From: Micromonospora parva
GTDB taxonomy: Bacteria; Actinomycetota; Actinomycetes; Mycobacteriales; Micromonosporaceae
Assembly (NCBI RefSeq): GCF_000718515.1
Contig: NZ_JNZS01000005.1
Coordinates: 124,001 to 188,000 of the forward strand
Reading direction: 5' to 3'
DNA: 64,000 bases
Shown here: positions 1 through 7,862 of the stretch, in pieces
How positions within the stretch are numbered: the first letter of the stretch is position 1
Layout: each line of letters starts with the position of its first letter
Position numbers and translations under genes: made by a program
The notes under the pieces: generated by a model
Database searches by the model: none
Told to the model about the DNA's origin: nothing
What the model saw: the letters and a program-made list of their open reading frames with translations, nothing else

Positions 1-690
1 GAGTCGGCGGCGTTGGAGGGCACCGGCCCGGCGCCGTCCTGGGTGGGCTGGATCGTCTGGGTCGCCGGGCTGGTCGGCGTTGCCGTCACCGCCTGGTACG
101 CCGGTCGGCTGCTGCTGCGCGCCTTCTTCGGCACTGCGCGCCTGCCCCTGGTTCGGCCGCACGACCCGCCGGCGGTGCTGCGCTGGCCGGTGGTGCTGTT
201 GGCCGTGCCGGCCGCGCTGCTCGGTCTGGCCGGGTTCGTCGGGGCGTTCGCCAACCGCCTGCGGTTCCCCACCGTCCCGGTGGCGGGTTCCGAGGACGGC
301 CTGGTCCACCTGGGTTCGGGGGTGCTGCTGCCGCTCGCGTTCCTGCTACTCGGCGCCGGGCTGGTGACGCTGGGCTGGCGTCGTGACCGGGCGGCCGACC
401 CGGCCGCCGCGCTGGGTCCGCTGCGGCCGGTCTTCGCCAGCGCGTTCCGGCTCGACGACGTCCAGCACACCCTTGTCGTACGCCCCGTGCGCGCACTGGC
501 CCGTGTCGTGCACACCGGTGACGAGGTGCTGGTGGACGGTGCTGTCGAGGGCAGTGGCCGAGCCGCGTCGGGTCTGGGTGCGGGGCTGGCCGCGCTGCAC
601 CGCGCGGCGCTGCCCCGAGCCGCCGCCGGTGTGCTGGCCGGCGCGCTGCTCATCGGCCTGGCCGCTGCGGTCATTGGAGGAACCCGATGA
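1..690 (+). CDS. nuoL: NADH-quinone oxidoreductase subunit L, C-terminal fragment
   Basis: The gene enters from the left edge; the reading frame is open from base 1 and stops at 688-690, leaving about 229 residues. NuoL is an antiporter-like membrane subunit of respiratory complex I. The visible part has several hydrophobic helices (for example near residues 16-30, 60-80 and 105-125) and ends in a hydrophobic Ala/Leu/Gly helix, as expected for the NuoL C-terminus. The assignment rests mainly on its place directly before nuoM and nuoN; the last codons overlap the nuoM start by 4 nt (ATGA), indicating translational coupling. The catalytic and proton-channel residues lie outside the window. Confidence 0.85.
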   Translation, partial: ESAALEGTGPAPSWVGWIVWVAGLVGVAVTAWYAGRLLLRAFFGTARLPLVRPHDPPAVLRWPVVLLAVPAALLGLAGFVGAFANRLRFPTVPVAGSEDGLVHLGSGVLLPLAFLLLGAGLVTLGWRRDRAADPAAALGPLRPVFASAFRLDDVQHTLVVRPVRALARVVHTGDEVLVDGAVEGSGRAASGLGAGLAALHRAALPRAAAGVLAGALLIGLAAAVIGGTR

Positions 691-2195
691 GTGTCGGGCA
701 GGGGTTGCTGGTCGCGGTGCTGGCGCTGCCGGCGCTGGGCGCGGTCGCGGTGGCGGCAACGCCCCGGGACCGGGCAGCCCGCCTGGTCGGTACGATCGCG
801 GCGGCGTTGACCCTGCTGGCGGCGGTGCCGCTGGTGTTCGGCGGTCGAGGTTGGGTCGCCTGGTCGGCTGGCGCTCCGGCGGTGCTCCCGTGGCACCAAC
901 TGGATCTGCCGTGGGTGCCTGGCCTGGAGTTGCGCTTCCACCTCGGCGTCGACGGCATCTCCTGGCCGCTGGTGGTGTTGACGGCGCTGCTCACGCTGCT
1001 CTGCTGCGCGTACACGATGTGGCGGGTGCCCGGCGGCGGCAGTGGCCGGGCGTTGGTCGCGTTGCTGCTGGTGGTCGAGGTGGGCATCCTGGGCACCTTC
1101 CTCGCCCTGGACCTGGTGCTGTTCTTCCTCTTCTTCGAGGTCGTCCTGCTGCCGATGTACGCGATCATCGCCGGCTGGGGTGGCGCGGACCGGCGTCGGG
1201 CCGCCCGGAAGTTCGCCCTCTACACACTGTTCGGGTCGGTGCTGCTGCTGGTCGGCGTGTACGTCGTGGTCGCCGCCGCCGGCACCGCCGACCTGGTGAC
1301 GCTGACCGGTGGGGCGGGGTTGTCCAGGGGCACCCAGTTGGCCGCGTTCACGCTGTTGGCGTTGGCTTTCGCGGTGAAGAGCCCGCTGTGGCCGCTGCAC
1401 TCCTGGCTGCCCGATGCGCACACCCAGGCACCCACCGTGGGCAGTGTCGTGTTGGCCGGTGTGCTGCTCAAGATGGGCACGTACGGTCTGATCCGGGTCG
1501 CGGTCGGGGTGGCGCCGGAGGGTGCCCGCTGGGCGGCGCCGGTGCTCGGCGTGCTGGCCGTCGCCGCGATCCTGATCGGTTCGCTGGTCTGCCTGGCCCA
1601 GTCGGACGTGAAGCGGCTCATCGCGTACTCCAGCGTGGGGCACATGGGTTTCGTACTGCTCGGCGTCGCCACGCTGACCGCCACCGGCATCCAGGCGGCG
1701 TTGATCGGCAACGTCGCGCACGGCGTGATCACCGGCCTGCTGTTCTTCCTGGCCGGGGCGGTGAAGGACCGTACCGGCACGGGTGCGCTCGCGGAGCTGT
1801 CCGGGCTGCGGGAGACCGCGCCCCGGTTGGCGGGTCTGCTCGCGTTCGCGGCGATCGCGTCGCTGGGCCTGCCCGGGTTGGCCGGCTTCTGGGGTGAGGC
1901 GTTCGCGGTGGTCGCCGCACTGCAGGTGGGCGGCCCGCTCTGGACCACCCTCGGGGTGCTGGCGGCGATCGGGGGGGCGCTCACCGCCGCGTACTTCCTG
2001 CGGTTGCTGCGCCAGGTCACCCACAACCGACCGAGCCCCGCCGTCGGGCAGGTGGGCGCCGGCCTGGCCGGGGCGGAGTTGACCGCCTGGGTGCCACTGG
2101 TGCTGCTCGCGTTGGCCATCGGGCTGGCGCCGACACTGGTCCTCGGTGTCGCCGAGGCCCCCGTCGACGCCCTCATCGGGGTGGTCAAACCATGA
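687..2195 (+). CDS. nuoM: NADH-quinone oxidoreductase subunit M
   Basis: A 502-aa polytopic membrane protein of the NuoM/MrpD antiporter family, a proton-pumping subunit of complex I in the cytoplasmic membrane. Diagnostic features are the helix with FFEVVLLPMY, carrying the conserved membrane glutamate, and the segment AVKSPLWPLHSWLPDAH, with the conserved lysine and the LPDAH loop. About 14 transmembrane helices are expected and the length is normal. The ATG start overlaps the nuoL stop by 4 nt and its stop overlaps the nuoN start by 4 nt, so the three genes form one operon. Confidence 0.95.
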   Translation: MSVGQGLLVAVLALPALGAVAVAATPRDRAARLVGTIAAALTLLAAVPLVFGGRGWVAWSAGAPAVLPWHQLDLPWVPGLELRFHLGVDGISWPLVVLTALLTLLCCAYTMWRVPGGGSGRALVALLLVVEVGILGTFLALDLVLFFLFFEVVLLPMYAIIAGWGGADRRRAARKFALYTLFGSVLLLVGVYVVVAAAGTADLVTLTGGAGLSRGTQLAAFTLLALAFAVKSPLWPLHSWLPDAHTQAPTVGSVVLAGVLLKMGTYGLIRVAVGVAPEGARWAAPVLGVLAVAAILIGSLVCLAQSDVKRLIAYSSVGHMGFVLLGVATLTATGIQAALIGNVAHGVITGLLFFLAGAVKDRTGTGALAELSGLRETAPRLAGLLAFAAIASLGLPGLAGFWGEAFAVVAALQVGGPLWTTLGVLAAIGGALTAAYFLRLLRQVTHNRPSPAVGQVGAGLAGAELTAWVPLVLLALAIGLAPTLVLGVAEAPVDALIGVVKP

Positions 2196-3679
2196 ACGTC
2201 GTGCAGAGCGTGGACAGCGTCGCGCTGCTCCCGGCCTACCTGGCCGCCGGCACGGCCGTGCTCGTCCTCATCACCGACCTGCTCGTGGCGCGGCCACGGG
2301 CCACCATCGCGGTGGCAGCGCTCGGCGCGCTCGGCACCGCCGTCGCTTCCGCGCTGGTCGGGGCGGGTGCCGAGCGGCGCACGTTCTGCGTGGGCGCCGA
2401 CTGCTCATGGATCTTCGGCGGTCGCGCGGCACTGGTCGGCGCGGTGGTCGCACTGCTGACGCTGGGTGTGCTCGGACTGTCGGTGCCGGCGCTGCGGGCC
2501 GGGCGGTCACCGGTTGGGGAGTATGCCTTCCTGCTGGCCTGCTCGATGACCGGCGGCGTGGTGCTCGGCGCGGCCGGTGACCTGATCACGCTGATCGTCG
2601 CCCTGGAGACGTTGACCCTGCCGCTGTACGTGCTGGTCGGCCTGCGTCGGGGGAGCCTCGCCAGCGCCGAGGCGGCGTTGACCTTCTTCGTGGTCAGCGT
2701 GGTGGCGACGACGCTGACCCTGCTCGGCGCGGCGCTGCTGTACGCGGTGACCGGCGGGCTGCACCTGGACCGGCTCGGCGGTTTGCTCGCCGAGCAGCCT
2801 GAGCTGCGGGACCTGCCGTTGACCAGCGCCGCGGTGGCGGTGTTGCTGGTCGGGTTGGCGTTCAAGGTGGCGGCGGTCCCGTTCCACGCCTGGGCGCCGG
2901 CCACCTACGACGGCGCGCCGCTGCCGGTGGCCGCGTACCTGTCCACCGCGTCGAAGCTGGGCGGCCTGATCGCCCTCCTCGCCGTGGTGCAGCGGGCGTT
3001 GCCCGCCGACCAGACCGGCCCGGTGCTCGCGGTGCTCGCGGTGCTCACCATGACCGTGGGCAACCTGGTGGCGCTGCGTCAGCGGCGGACCGTCCGGCTG
3101 CTCGCCTGGTCGTCAGTCGCGCAGGCCGGCTACATCCTCGCCCCGCTGGGAGCGTTGGCGTTGGCCGTCGGGCGCACCGACGAGGCGCGGTCCGCCGCGT
3201 ACGCGGCCGCCGTGGCGTACGCCGTCTTCTTCGTGGTGTTGGAGCTTGCCGCCTTCGCCGGGTTGACGGCCCTGCGGCCGGCGGGCGCGGACGGCGGCAC
3301 GGTGGACGACCTGCGCGGCGCGGCCCGCCGGCATCCGTGGCGGGCTGCGGCGTTCGGTCTCGCGCTGGTGGGTCTGGCCGGTCTGCCGCCGGGGCTGGCC
3401 GGCCTGTTCGCGAAGGTGACAGTGGTCCGGGCGCTGTTGGACGGTGGCGCGGCGTGGCTGGCGCTGGTGGTGGCGCTGAACGCCGTGATCGGCCTCGCCT
3501 ACTACCTGCGGGTGGCCGCCGCGCTGTGGGCACCGACGCCCCTCGCCGCCCCGAACGTCGGGGGCGCTGCGGCCGTACCCGTGGTGGGTGTGGTGGCGGT
3601 GGTGCTGGCGGTGGCGACGGTGGCCGCCGTGGTGCTGGGTGTCGCCCCGCAACTGGTGCTCGACCTGGCCGGCCGTTGA
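2192..3679 (+). CDS. nuoN: NADH-quinone oxidoreductase subunit N
   Basis: A 495-aa polytopic protein, the third antiporter-like subunit of complex I. The conserved glutamate helix reads ALETLTLPLYVLVGL and the lysine/histidine segment reads GLAFKVAAVPFHAWAPATYDG, followed by a serine/lysine helix (STASKLGG). It is the last gene of the nuo operon, coupled to nuoM by an ATGA overlap. The next gene starts 116 bp later, so the operon probably ends here. Confidence 0.95.
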   Translation: MNVVQSVDSVALLPAYLAAGTAVLVLITDLLVARPRATIAVAALGALGTAVASALVGAGAERRTFCVGADCSWIFGGRAALVGAVVALLTLGVLGLSVPALRAGRSPVGEYAFLLACSMTGGVVLGAAGDLITLIVALETLTLPLYVLVGLRRGSLASAEAALTFFVVSVVATTLTLLGAALLYAVTGGLHLDRLGGLLAEQPELRDLPLTSAAVAVLLVGLAFKVAAVPFHAWAPATYDGAPLPVAAYLSTASKLGGLIALLAVVQRALPADQTGPVLAVLAVLTMTVGNLVALRQRRTVRLLAWSSVAQAGYILAPLGALALAVGRTDEARSAAYAAAVAYAVFFVVLELAAFAGLTALRPAGADGGTVDDLRGAARRHPWRAAAFGLALVGLAGLPPGLAGLFAKVTVVRALLDGGAAWLALVVALNAVIGLAYYLRVAAALWAPTPLAAPNVGGAAAVPVVGVVAVVLAVATVAAVVLGVAPQLVLDLAGR

Positions 3680-3795
3680 CCTGACCTGCGACTTCGGTCT
3701 CAGTGAACTCTCAGCGTTGTAACGGATGGTTGGTGGGTACCGGGTTGTTACACCGGTCAGCGGATCCCGGCGATCCGTGCACCGAAGGAGACATC

Positions 3796-4671
3796 GTGCA
3801 CCACAACCGTCTGAAGACCGCAGCGCTGCTTGGCCTGCTCAGCGCCCTGATCCTGGCGGTGGGCTACTGGTTCGGCGGCAGCGGCGGCCTGGTCATCGCC
3901 GTCCTCGTGTCTCTGGTCATGAACGGCGTCACCTACTTCTACTCCGACAAGCTCGCGCTGCGCTCGATGGGGGCGCAACCGGTCACCGAGGCGCAGTTCC
4001 CCGAGCTGTACCGGATGGTCCGGGAGTTGGCCGCCGACGCCCGGCAGCCGATGCCGCGCCTCTACGTCAGCCCGACCGCGCAGCCCAACGCTTTCGCCAC
4101 CGGTCGTAACCCGCAGCACGCGGCCGTCTGCGTGACCCAGGGCATCACCGAGATCCTCGACTACCGCGAACTGCGCGGTGTGATCGGGCACGAGCTGTCC
4201 CACGTCTACAACCGGGACATCCTGATCTCCAGCGTGGCGGCCGGCCTGGCCAGCATCATCACCCTGCTGGCGAACCTCGCCTTCTTCATCCCGCTGGGCG
4301 GCGGGGACGACGAGGACCGCCCGAACCCGGCTGTGTTGCTGCTCACTCTGATCCTGGGCCCGATCGCCGCCACGGTGATCCAACTGGCGATCAGCCGGAG
4401 CCGCGAGTTCCAGGCGGACGCCTCGGGCGCCGAGTTGAGCCGCGACCCGCTGGCCCTGGCCAGCGCGCTGCGCAAGATCGACGCGGTGGCCCGACGCCGG
4501 CCGTTGCCGGCCCAGGGCCAGCTCACCAGCACCGCCCACCTCATGATCGCCAACCCGTTCCGGGGTGGCGGCATGGCCGCGCTCTTCTCCACGCACCCGA
4601 AGATGGAGGACCGCGTGGCCCGGCTGGAGCAGATGGCCCGCAACTCGGGGCCGGTCCAGTTCCAGCGCTGA
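3796..4671 (+). CDS. htpX: Zinc metalloprotease HtpX family
   Basis: A 291-aa membrane-bound M48 peptidase. HtpX proteases take part in quality control of membrane proteins. Two hydrophobic helices lie near residues 8-45, followed by a cytoplasmic catalytic domain with the zinc motif HELSH at 132-136 and a downstream [13 protein letters not shown] segment supplying the third zinc ligand (Glu). A hydrophobic pair of helices lies between these motifs. The GTG at 3796 is chosen because a strong GAAGGAG ribosome site lies 5 nt upstream and the protein then begins at the usual HtpX N-terminus; a longer in-frame start at 3703 has no such site. It is followed by a strong hairpin terminator. Confidence 0.92.
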   Translation: MHHNRLKTAALLGLLSALILAVGYWFGGSGGLVIAVLVSLVMNGVTYFYSDKLALRSMGAQPVTEAQFPELYRMVRELAADARQPMPRLYVSPTAQPNAFATGRNPQHAAVCVTQGITEILDYRELRGVIGHELSHVYNRDILISSVAAGLASIITLLANLAFFIPLGGGDDEDRPNPAVLLLTLILGPIAATVIQLAISRSREFQADASGAELSRDPLALASALRKIDAVARRRPLPAQGQLTSTAHLMIANPFRGGGMAALFSTHPKMEDRVARLEQMARNSGPVQFQR

Positions 4672-4690
4672 CCCGCTGATCGACCGCCTC

Positions 4691-4721
4691 CGCCCGTACC
4701 CGGCCACGCCGGGTACGGGCG
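4691..4721 (+). terminator. Hairpin terminator after htpX
   Basis: A 14-bp perfect inverted repeat (CGCCCGTACCCGGC and its complement) with a 3-nt loop begins 19 nt after the htpX stop. No U tract follows, as is usual for high-GC actinobacterial terminators. Confidence 0.75.
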
Positions 4722-4808
4722 GACTGCTGTATTTCCGTTGTCTACCCGCCCGGCGGTGGCGTTAGGGTCATAACGGCTCACGCTCATTACACCCTCGGGA
4801 GGTTCACG

Positions 4809-6068
4809 GTGACCGCGCTGCGTCAGTACCTGGGTGTCTGGCGGATCCCCGGGGCGCCCATGCTGCTGGTCACCGGCATCATCGGGCGGCTCGGAATCGG
4901 TATGACCCCCCTGGCGCTGCTCCTGGTGGTCGAACAGGTGACCGGGCGCTACTCGCTGGCCGCCATCGCGGGCGGTATCTACGCCCTCGCCGGTGCCGCG
5001 CTCAGCCCGATCGCCGGACGGGTCGCCGACCGGGTCGGCCCCACCCCCGTCCTGCTGCTCACCGCCGTCGCCCACCCACTGGCGCTCATCGGGTTGCTGC
5101 TGGCCAGCCGCTCCGGCGACGACGCTCTCCCCGTCATCTACCTCGCCGCAGGCGTGGCCGGCGCCACCTACCCGCCACTCACCGCCGCCATTCGAGGCGC
5201 CTGGAACGACCTGACCAGCCCCAACTCCGGCCGTTCCCACCTCCGCAACACGGCAATGGCCGCCGAGACCACACTCTTCGAGATCGTCTTCGTCCTCGGC
5301 CCACTGCTCGTCGCCGGCTTCGTCCTCGTCGCCGACGCGTCAGCCGCGCTGATCGGTGCGGCGGTGGTCACCCTGTTCGGCACGACCGCCGTGGCCCTCG
5401 GCCGGGTCATGCGCGGCTGGCGCCCGCACCCGCGCGAACACCACGCCCGCGGGCTCGGCCCGCTGCGGGTCCCCGGCTTCCCGGCCCTGCTGATCTGCGT
5501 GGCCGGCCTGGGCATCGCGTTCGGGGCCGCCGGGGTGATCGTGCCGGCGTTCGCGAGCGACCACGCCACCGACGACCCGGAGAGCCTCGCCGGTGTGCTC
5601 CTCGCGGTCTGGGGGATCGGCAGCGCCCTCGGCGGGCTCTGGTTCGGCGTCCGGCGGCCAGCACCGAACATGACCCGGCAGTTCGCCTTCCTGCTCGCCG
5701 CGCTGGCGGCCACCTTCGCCGTGTTCGCGGTGATGCCCACCCCGCTGGCGTTGGGTGTCGCCCTGGTCGCCGGCGGGGCCACCATCGCGCCCGCGTTGAC
5801 CCTGGAGAACACCCTGGTCGGCCGGATCGCCCCGACCGGCATGCTGAACGAGGCGTACACCTGGGTGGTCACCGTCGCGGTGGCGTCCAGCGCGGCCGGC
5901 GGCTCGGTGGCCGGCGTGATCGTGGATCACGCCGGCGGCGTCCGCTGGGCGTTCCTGTTCGCCGGGGCGGCGGTCGCCGTCGGTGCCGTGGTCGCCGCAC
6001 TGCCCGCCGGGCCCATCGCCCGCGCGGAAACCACAGCGGTACGCACCGAACAGCCCGTCCCCGCCTGA
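4809..6068 (+). CDS. MFS transporter
   Basis: A 419-aa protein with about 12 hydrophobic helices, of the major facilitator superfamily. A motif-A-like loop, [14 protein letters not shown], follows the second helix. A soluble stretch around residues 195-215 ([17 protein letters not shown]) marks the central cytoplasmic loop between the two six-helix halves. The start GTG at 4809 follows a GGGAGG-like ribosome site at about 4797-4802. The substrate cannot be inferred from sequence. The gene is monocistronic, set between the htpX terminator and a convergent minus-strand gene. Confidence 0.88.
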   Translation: MTALRQYLGVWRIPGAPMLLVTGIIGRLGIGMTPLALLLVVEQVTGRYSLAAIAGGIYALAGAALSPIAGRVADRVGPTPVLLLTAVAHPLALIGLLLASRSGDDALPVIYLAAGVAGATYPPLTAAIRGAWNDLTSPNSGRSHLRNTAMAAETTLFEIVFVLGPLLVAGFVLVADASAALIGAAVVTLFGTTAVALGRVMRGWRPHPREHHARGLGPLRVPGFPALLICVAGLGIAFGAAGVIVPAFASDHATDDPESLAGVLLAVWGIGSALGGLWFGVRRPAPNMTRQFAFLLAALAATFAVFAVMPTPLALGVALVAGGATIAPALTLENTLVGRIAPTGMLNEAYTWVVTVAVASSAAGGSVAGVIVDHAGGVRWAFLFAGAAVAVGAVVAALPAGPIARAETTAVRTEQPVPA

Positions 6069-6125
6069 CCACGTGCGTACCTAGCGGGCGTCTCGGTCGG
6101 CCCGTGCCGTAGTCGGATCGTGCTT

Positions 6126-6200
6126 GATCGACTCAGGTTTCTGAATGTCGCGGTGACCCAGTCGCTTGGATGCCCCGACTTTCAGGAACCCGAGTCGATC
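6126..6200. repeat. 75-bp imperfect palindrome (REP-like)
   Basis: The arm GATCGACTCAGGTTTCTGAA at 6126-6145 is matched, 18 of 20 positions, by the reverse complement of 6181-6200. The 35-nt centre is itself partly complementary (GTCGCGG region against CCCCGAC region). It lies between the convergent MFS and yajQ-like genes. It could be a bidirectional terminator or a copy of a dispersed intergenic palindrome; one window cannot distinguish these. Confidence 0.6.
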
Positions 6201-6247
6201 TCACCCGGATGCGCTGCGTCCCCAGGTCGGCTCGCCGTGGACAGCCG

Positions 6248-6742
6248 TCAGCGGTAGTTGTTGAACTGAAGGGCCACGCCGAAATCCTCGCCCTTCAACA
6301 GCGAGATGACGGCCTGCAGGTCGTCGCGCTTCTTGCCGGTCACCCGCAGTTGGTCGCCCTGGATCTGCGCCTGCACGCCCTTGGGACCCTCGTCGCGGAT
6401 CTTCTTGCTGATGGCCTTGGCCTTGTCCGCCTCGATGCCCTGGATCACCTTGCAGTCGATCTTGAAGATCTTGCCCGACGGGCGCGGCTCCCCAGCATCC
6501 AGCGACTTCAGCGAGATGTTCCGCTTGACGAGCTTCTCCTTGAACACGTCCAGCGCGGCGCGGACACGCTCCTCGGTCTCCGCCTGAAGACCGATCGCCT
6601 CCTCGCCAGACCAGGAGATCTCAGCGCCGGTGCCGCGGAAGTCGAACCGCGTCGCAAGCTCCTTCTCCGCCTGCCGAAGGGCGTTGTCGACCTCCTGACG
6701 GTCAACCTTGCTCACGATGTCGAACGACGGGTTCGCTGCCAT
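6248..6742 (-). CDS. YajQ-family nucleotide-binding protein
   Basis: A 164-aa cytoplasmic protein of the YajQ family (DUF520), normal in length. Members bind nucleotides or RNA, and some have been reported to bind cyclic di-GMP; the role in actinobacteria is unsettled. The family N-terminus [20 protein letters not shown], the segment [14 protein letters not shown] and the C-terminal [11 protein letters not shown] are all recognisable. It is transcribed away from the neighbouring tRNA-Tyr gene and convergent with the MFS gene. The ATG start at 6740-6742 gives the usual family N-terminus. Confidence 0.93.
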   Translation of the reverse strand: MAANPSFDIVSKVDRQEVDNALRQAEKELATRFDFRGTGAEISWSGEEAIGLQAETEERVRAALDVFKEKLVKRNISLKSLDAGEPRPSGKIFKIDCKVIQGIEADKAKAISKKIRDEGPKGVQAQIQGDQLRVTGKKRDDLQAVISLLKGEDFGVALQFNNYR

Positions 6743-6820
6743 GTTTCTGCTCCTGCTGTCCGGCGGTCTGGGCCTGCCGTCGGCCGCCGACCAGCGGCAC
6801 GACCCCCTGACGGTACCCGG

Positions 6821-6851
6821 TTGCGTTGGTGCCGGGGGGAGCCGCTATTCT
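6821..6851 (+). promoter_or_regulatory. Candidate promoter of tRNA-Tyr
   Basis: TTGCGT (6821-6826) and TATTCT (6846-6851) are separated by 19 bp and lie 39 nt upstream of the mature tRNA 5-prime end. The spacing is longer than ideal, so only the -10 element is convincing. Confidence 0.4.
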
Positions 6852-6889
6852 TGCTTCCGCCGCCGCGTTGCGACGCGGTGGGGTGCCCT

Positions 6890-6973
6890 GGCGGGTTGCC
6901 CGAGCGGCCAATGGGAGCGGACTGTAAATCCGTCGCGAAAGCTTCAGAGGTTCGAATCCTCTACCCGCCACCA
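6890..6973 (+). tRNA. tRNA-Tyr (GTA)
   Basis: An 84-nt gene including encoded CCA. The acceptor arms GGCGGGT (6890-6896) and ACCCGCC (6963-6969) pair perfectly, with discriminator A at 6970. The anticodon GTA is at 6924-6926, followed by a long variable arm and the T arm GAGGTTCGAATCCTC. Its 3-prime part from the anticodon arm onwards serves as the integration site of the mobile element, and the element restores the intact gene at the left junction. Confidence 0.96.
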
Positions 6974-6978
6974 GGTGC
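6922..6978 (+). repeat. attL core (57-bp direct repeat, left copy)
   Basis: Identical to 29675-29731. It runs from the tRNA-Tyr anticodon arm through the CCA end plus five bases. Similarity to the right copy continues, with a few differences, for about 80 bp further and includes the tRNA terminator hairpin, so the incoming element carried both the tRNA end and a terminator. Confidence 0.93.
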
Positions 6979-6980
6979 GG

Positions 6981-7024
6981 ACAACGGCCCCTGACCAGCA
7001 GAGATGCTGATCGGGGGCCGTTGT
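6981..7024 (+). terminator. Terminator hairpin after tRNA-Tyr (element-borne copy)
   Basis: Two 20-nt arms (6981-7000 and 7005-7024) pair except for one G-T wobble and one mismatch, around a GAGA tetraloop. A near-identical hairpin occurs at 29736-29773 after the right att core. Confidence 0.75.
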
Positions 7025-7072
7025 CGTTGATCTAGCCGAGTCCGGCTGAGTCCAGCCTTTGACGACTGGCTG

Positions 7073-7090
7073 TGGGCAGATGGTGGGCAG
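7073..7090 (+). repeat. Paired TGGGCAG repeats, left end of element
   Basis: TGGGCAG occurs at 7073-7079 and 7084-7090, 11 bp apart, inside the shared sequence CTGGCTGTGGGCAGA. The same arrangement is found just inside the right end (29582-29599). Their one-turn spacing and position at both ends suggest integrase or excisionase arm-binding sites; this is inference. Confidence 0.5.
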
Positions 7091-7862
7091 GTCGATCTTG
7101 CCCGTCAGGGCTTCTCTGGGGCTGGGAACGCTCGTGCTCTGGGGAGTTGTCGGCTCGGCGTGAACACGCCTGGAGTGACCGGCTGAGGGCTGCTTGTGGG
7201 CTTCGCTGACTGCGGGGCTAGGCCGGGGGCAAGCCAGTCCCGGGGTTGGACTGGCGCGGCAGTCGGAAGCCCTGGCCCTCGATCAGGTTGACTCGCCGGC
7301 TTCCGTGCCGCCTGGCCGTGGTCGTGCTGCGTCTGGATCAGTGAAGTTCGGGGCGGCGGTCCGGCGGTAGTCGGTGGCTCTCCGCCCCGGCGCCGGAGGC
7401 GGCCGGGGCGGCTTGCCGCCGGCCGGCTCACCGCCCGCGCCGCGCGAAGCGCGGCGCCTTGATCCAGAAAAGAGCAAATCGGCAGCAGCGTGGTAGCAGG
7501 GAGAGGGGAACCGGTACCTGATCTGTCCCTCAACGGTCGTCCCGGCTCCCGCTGTGCGGTTGCTGCTGACTGACGTGTTGCGGCCCGTGGTACCGGCGCT
7601 GCCGGAGCGGATTTCCCTGAGCCGGCGGGCGGGGCGAGCCATCAGACGACGAGGATTAGAAGGCCAGAAGGCTTCCGAGGGGAAGCCCGTCTCGAGCCCA
7701 AGATCGGGTATGGCGTGGCGCTTCTAGACGTCCGACCTCCTCCTGGTGTCCGGCGCCATCGCCGACCACCCGGTTACAGGACCTCGTCGCACCTGGCCGC
7801 TAGAGTGCCGGGGTCGGGCAGTCCCTGCCCGCCGCAAGACGAACCGAGGAGTGCGCCGTCCT
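7091..7862. other. Non-coding left end of element with GC-rich hairpins
   Basis: No convincing gene is visible here. It contains overlapping strong hairpins: CCGCCCCGGC (7382-7391) with its exact complement at 7402-7411, and GCGCCGCGC (7437-7445) with its complement at 7449-7457 around GAA. Such a cluster could be a replication or transfer locus, or a terminator shielding the cargo operon. A possible -10 hexamer TAGAGT lies at 7801-7806, 62 nt before the first cargo gene, without a clear -35. Confidence 0.5.

Noticed and set aside
6170..6994. Plus-strand open frame covering the YajQ-family gene and tRNA-Tyr
   Set aside because: It runs antisense to a recognised gene and through a tRNA.
7746..7862. 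Upstream extension of the DUF4338 gene to GTG 7746
   Set aside because: It would cover the likely promoter region, and the extra residues are Arg/Pro-rich; the GAGGAG site favours the start at 7863.
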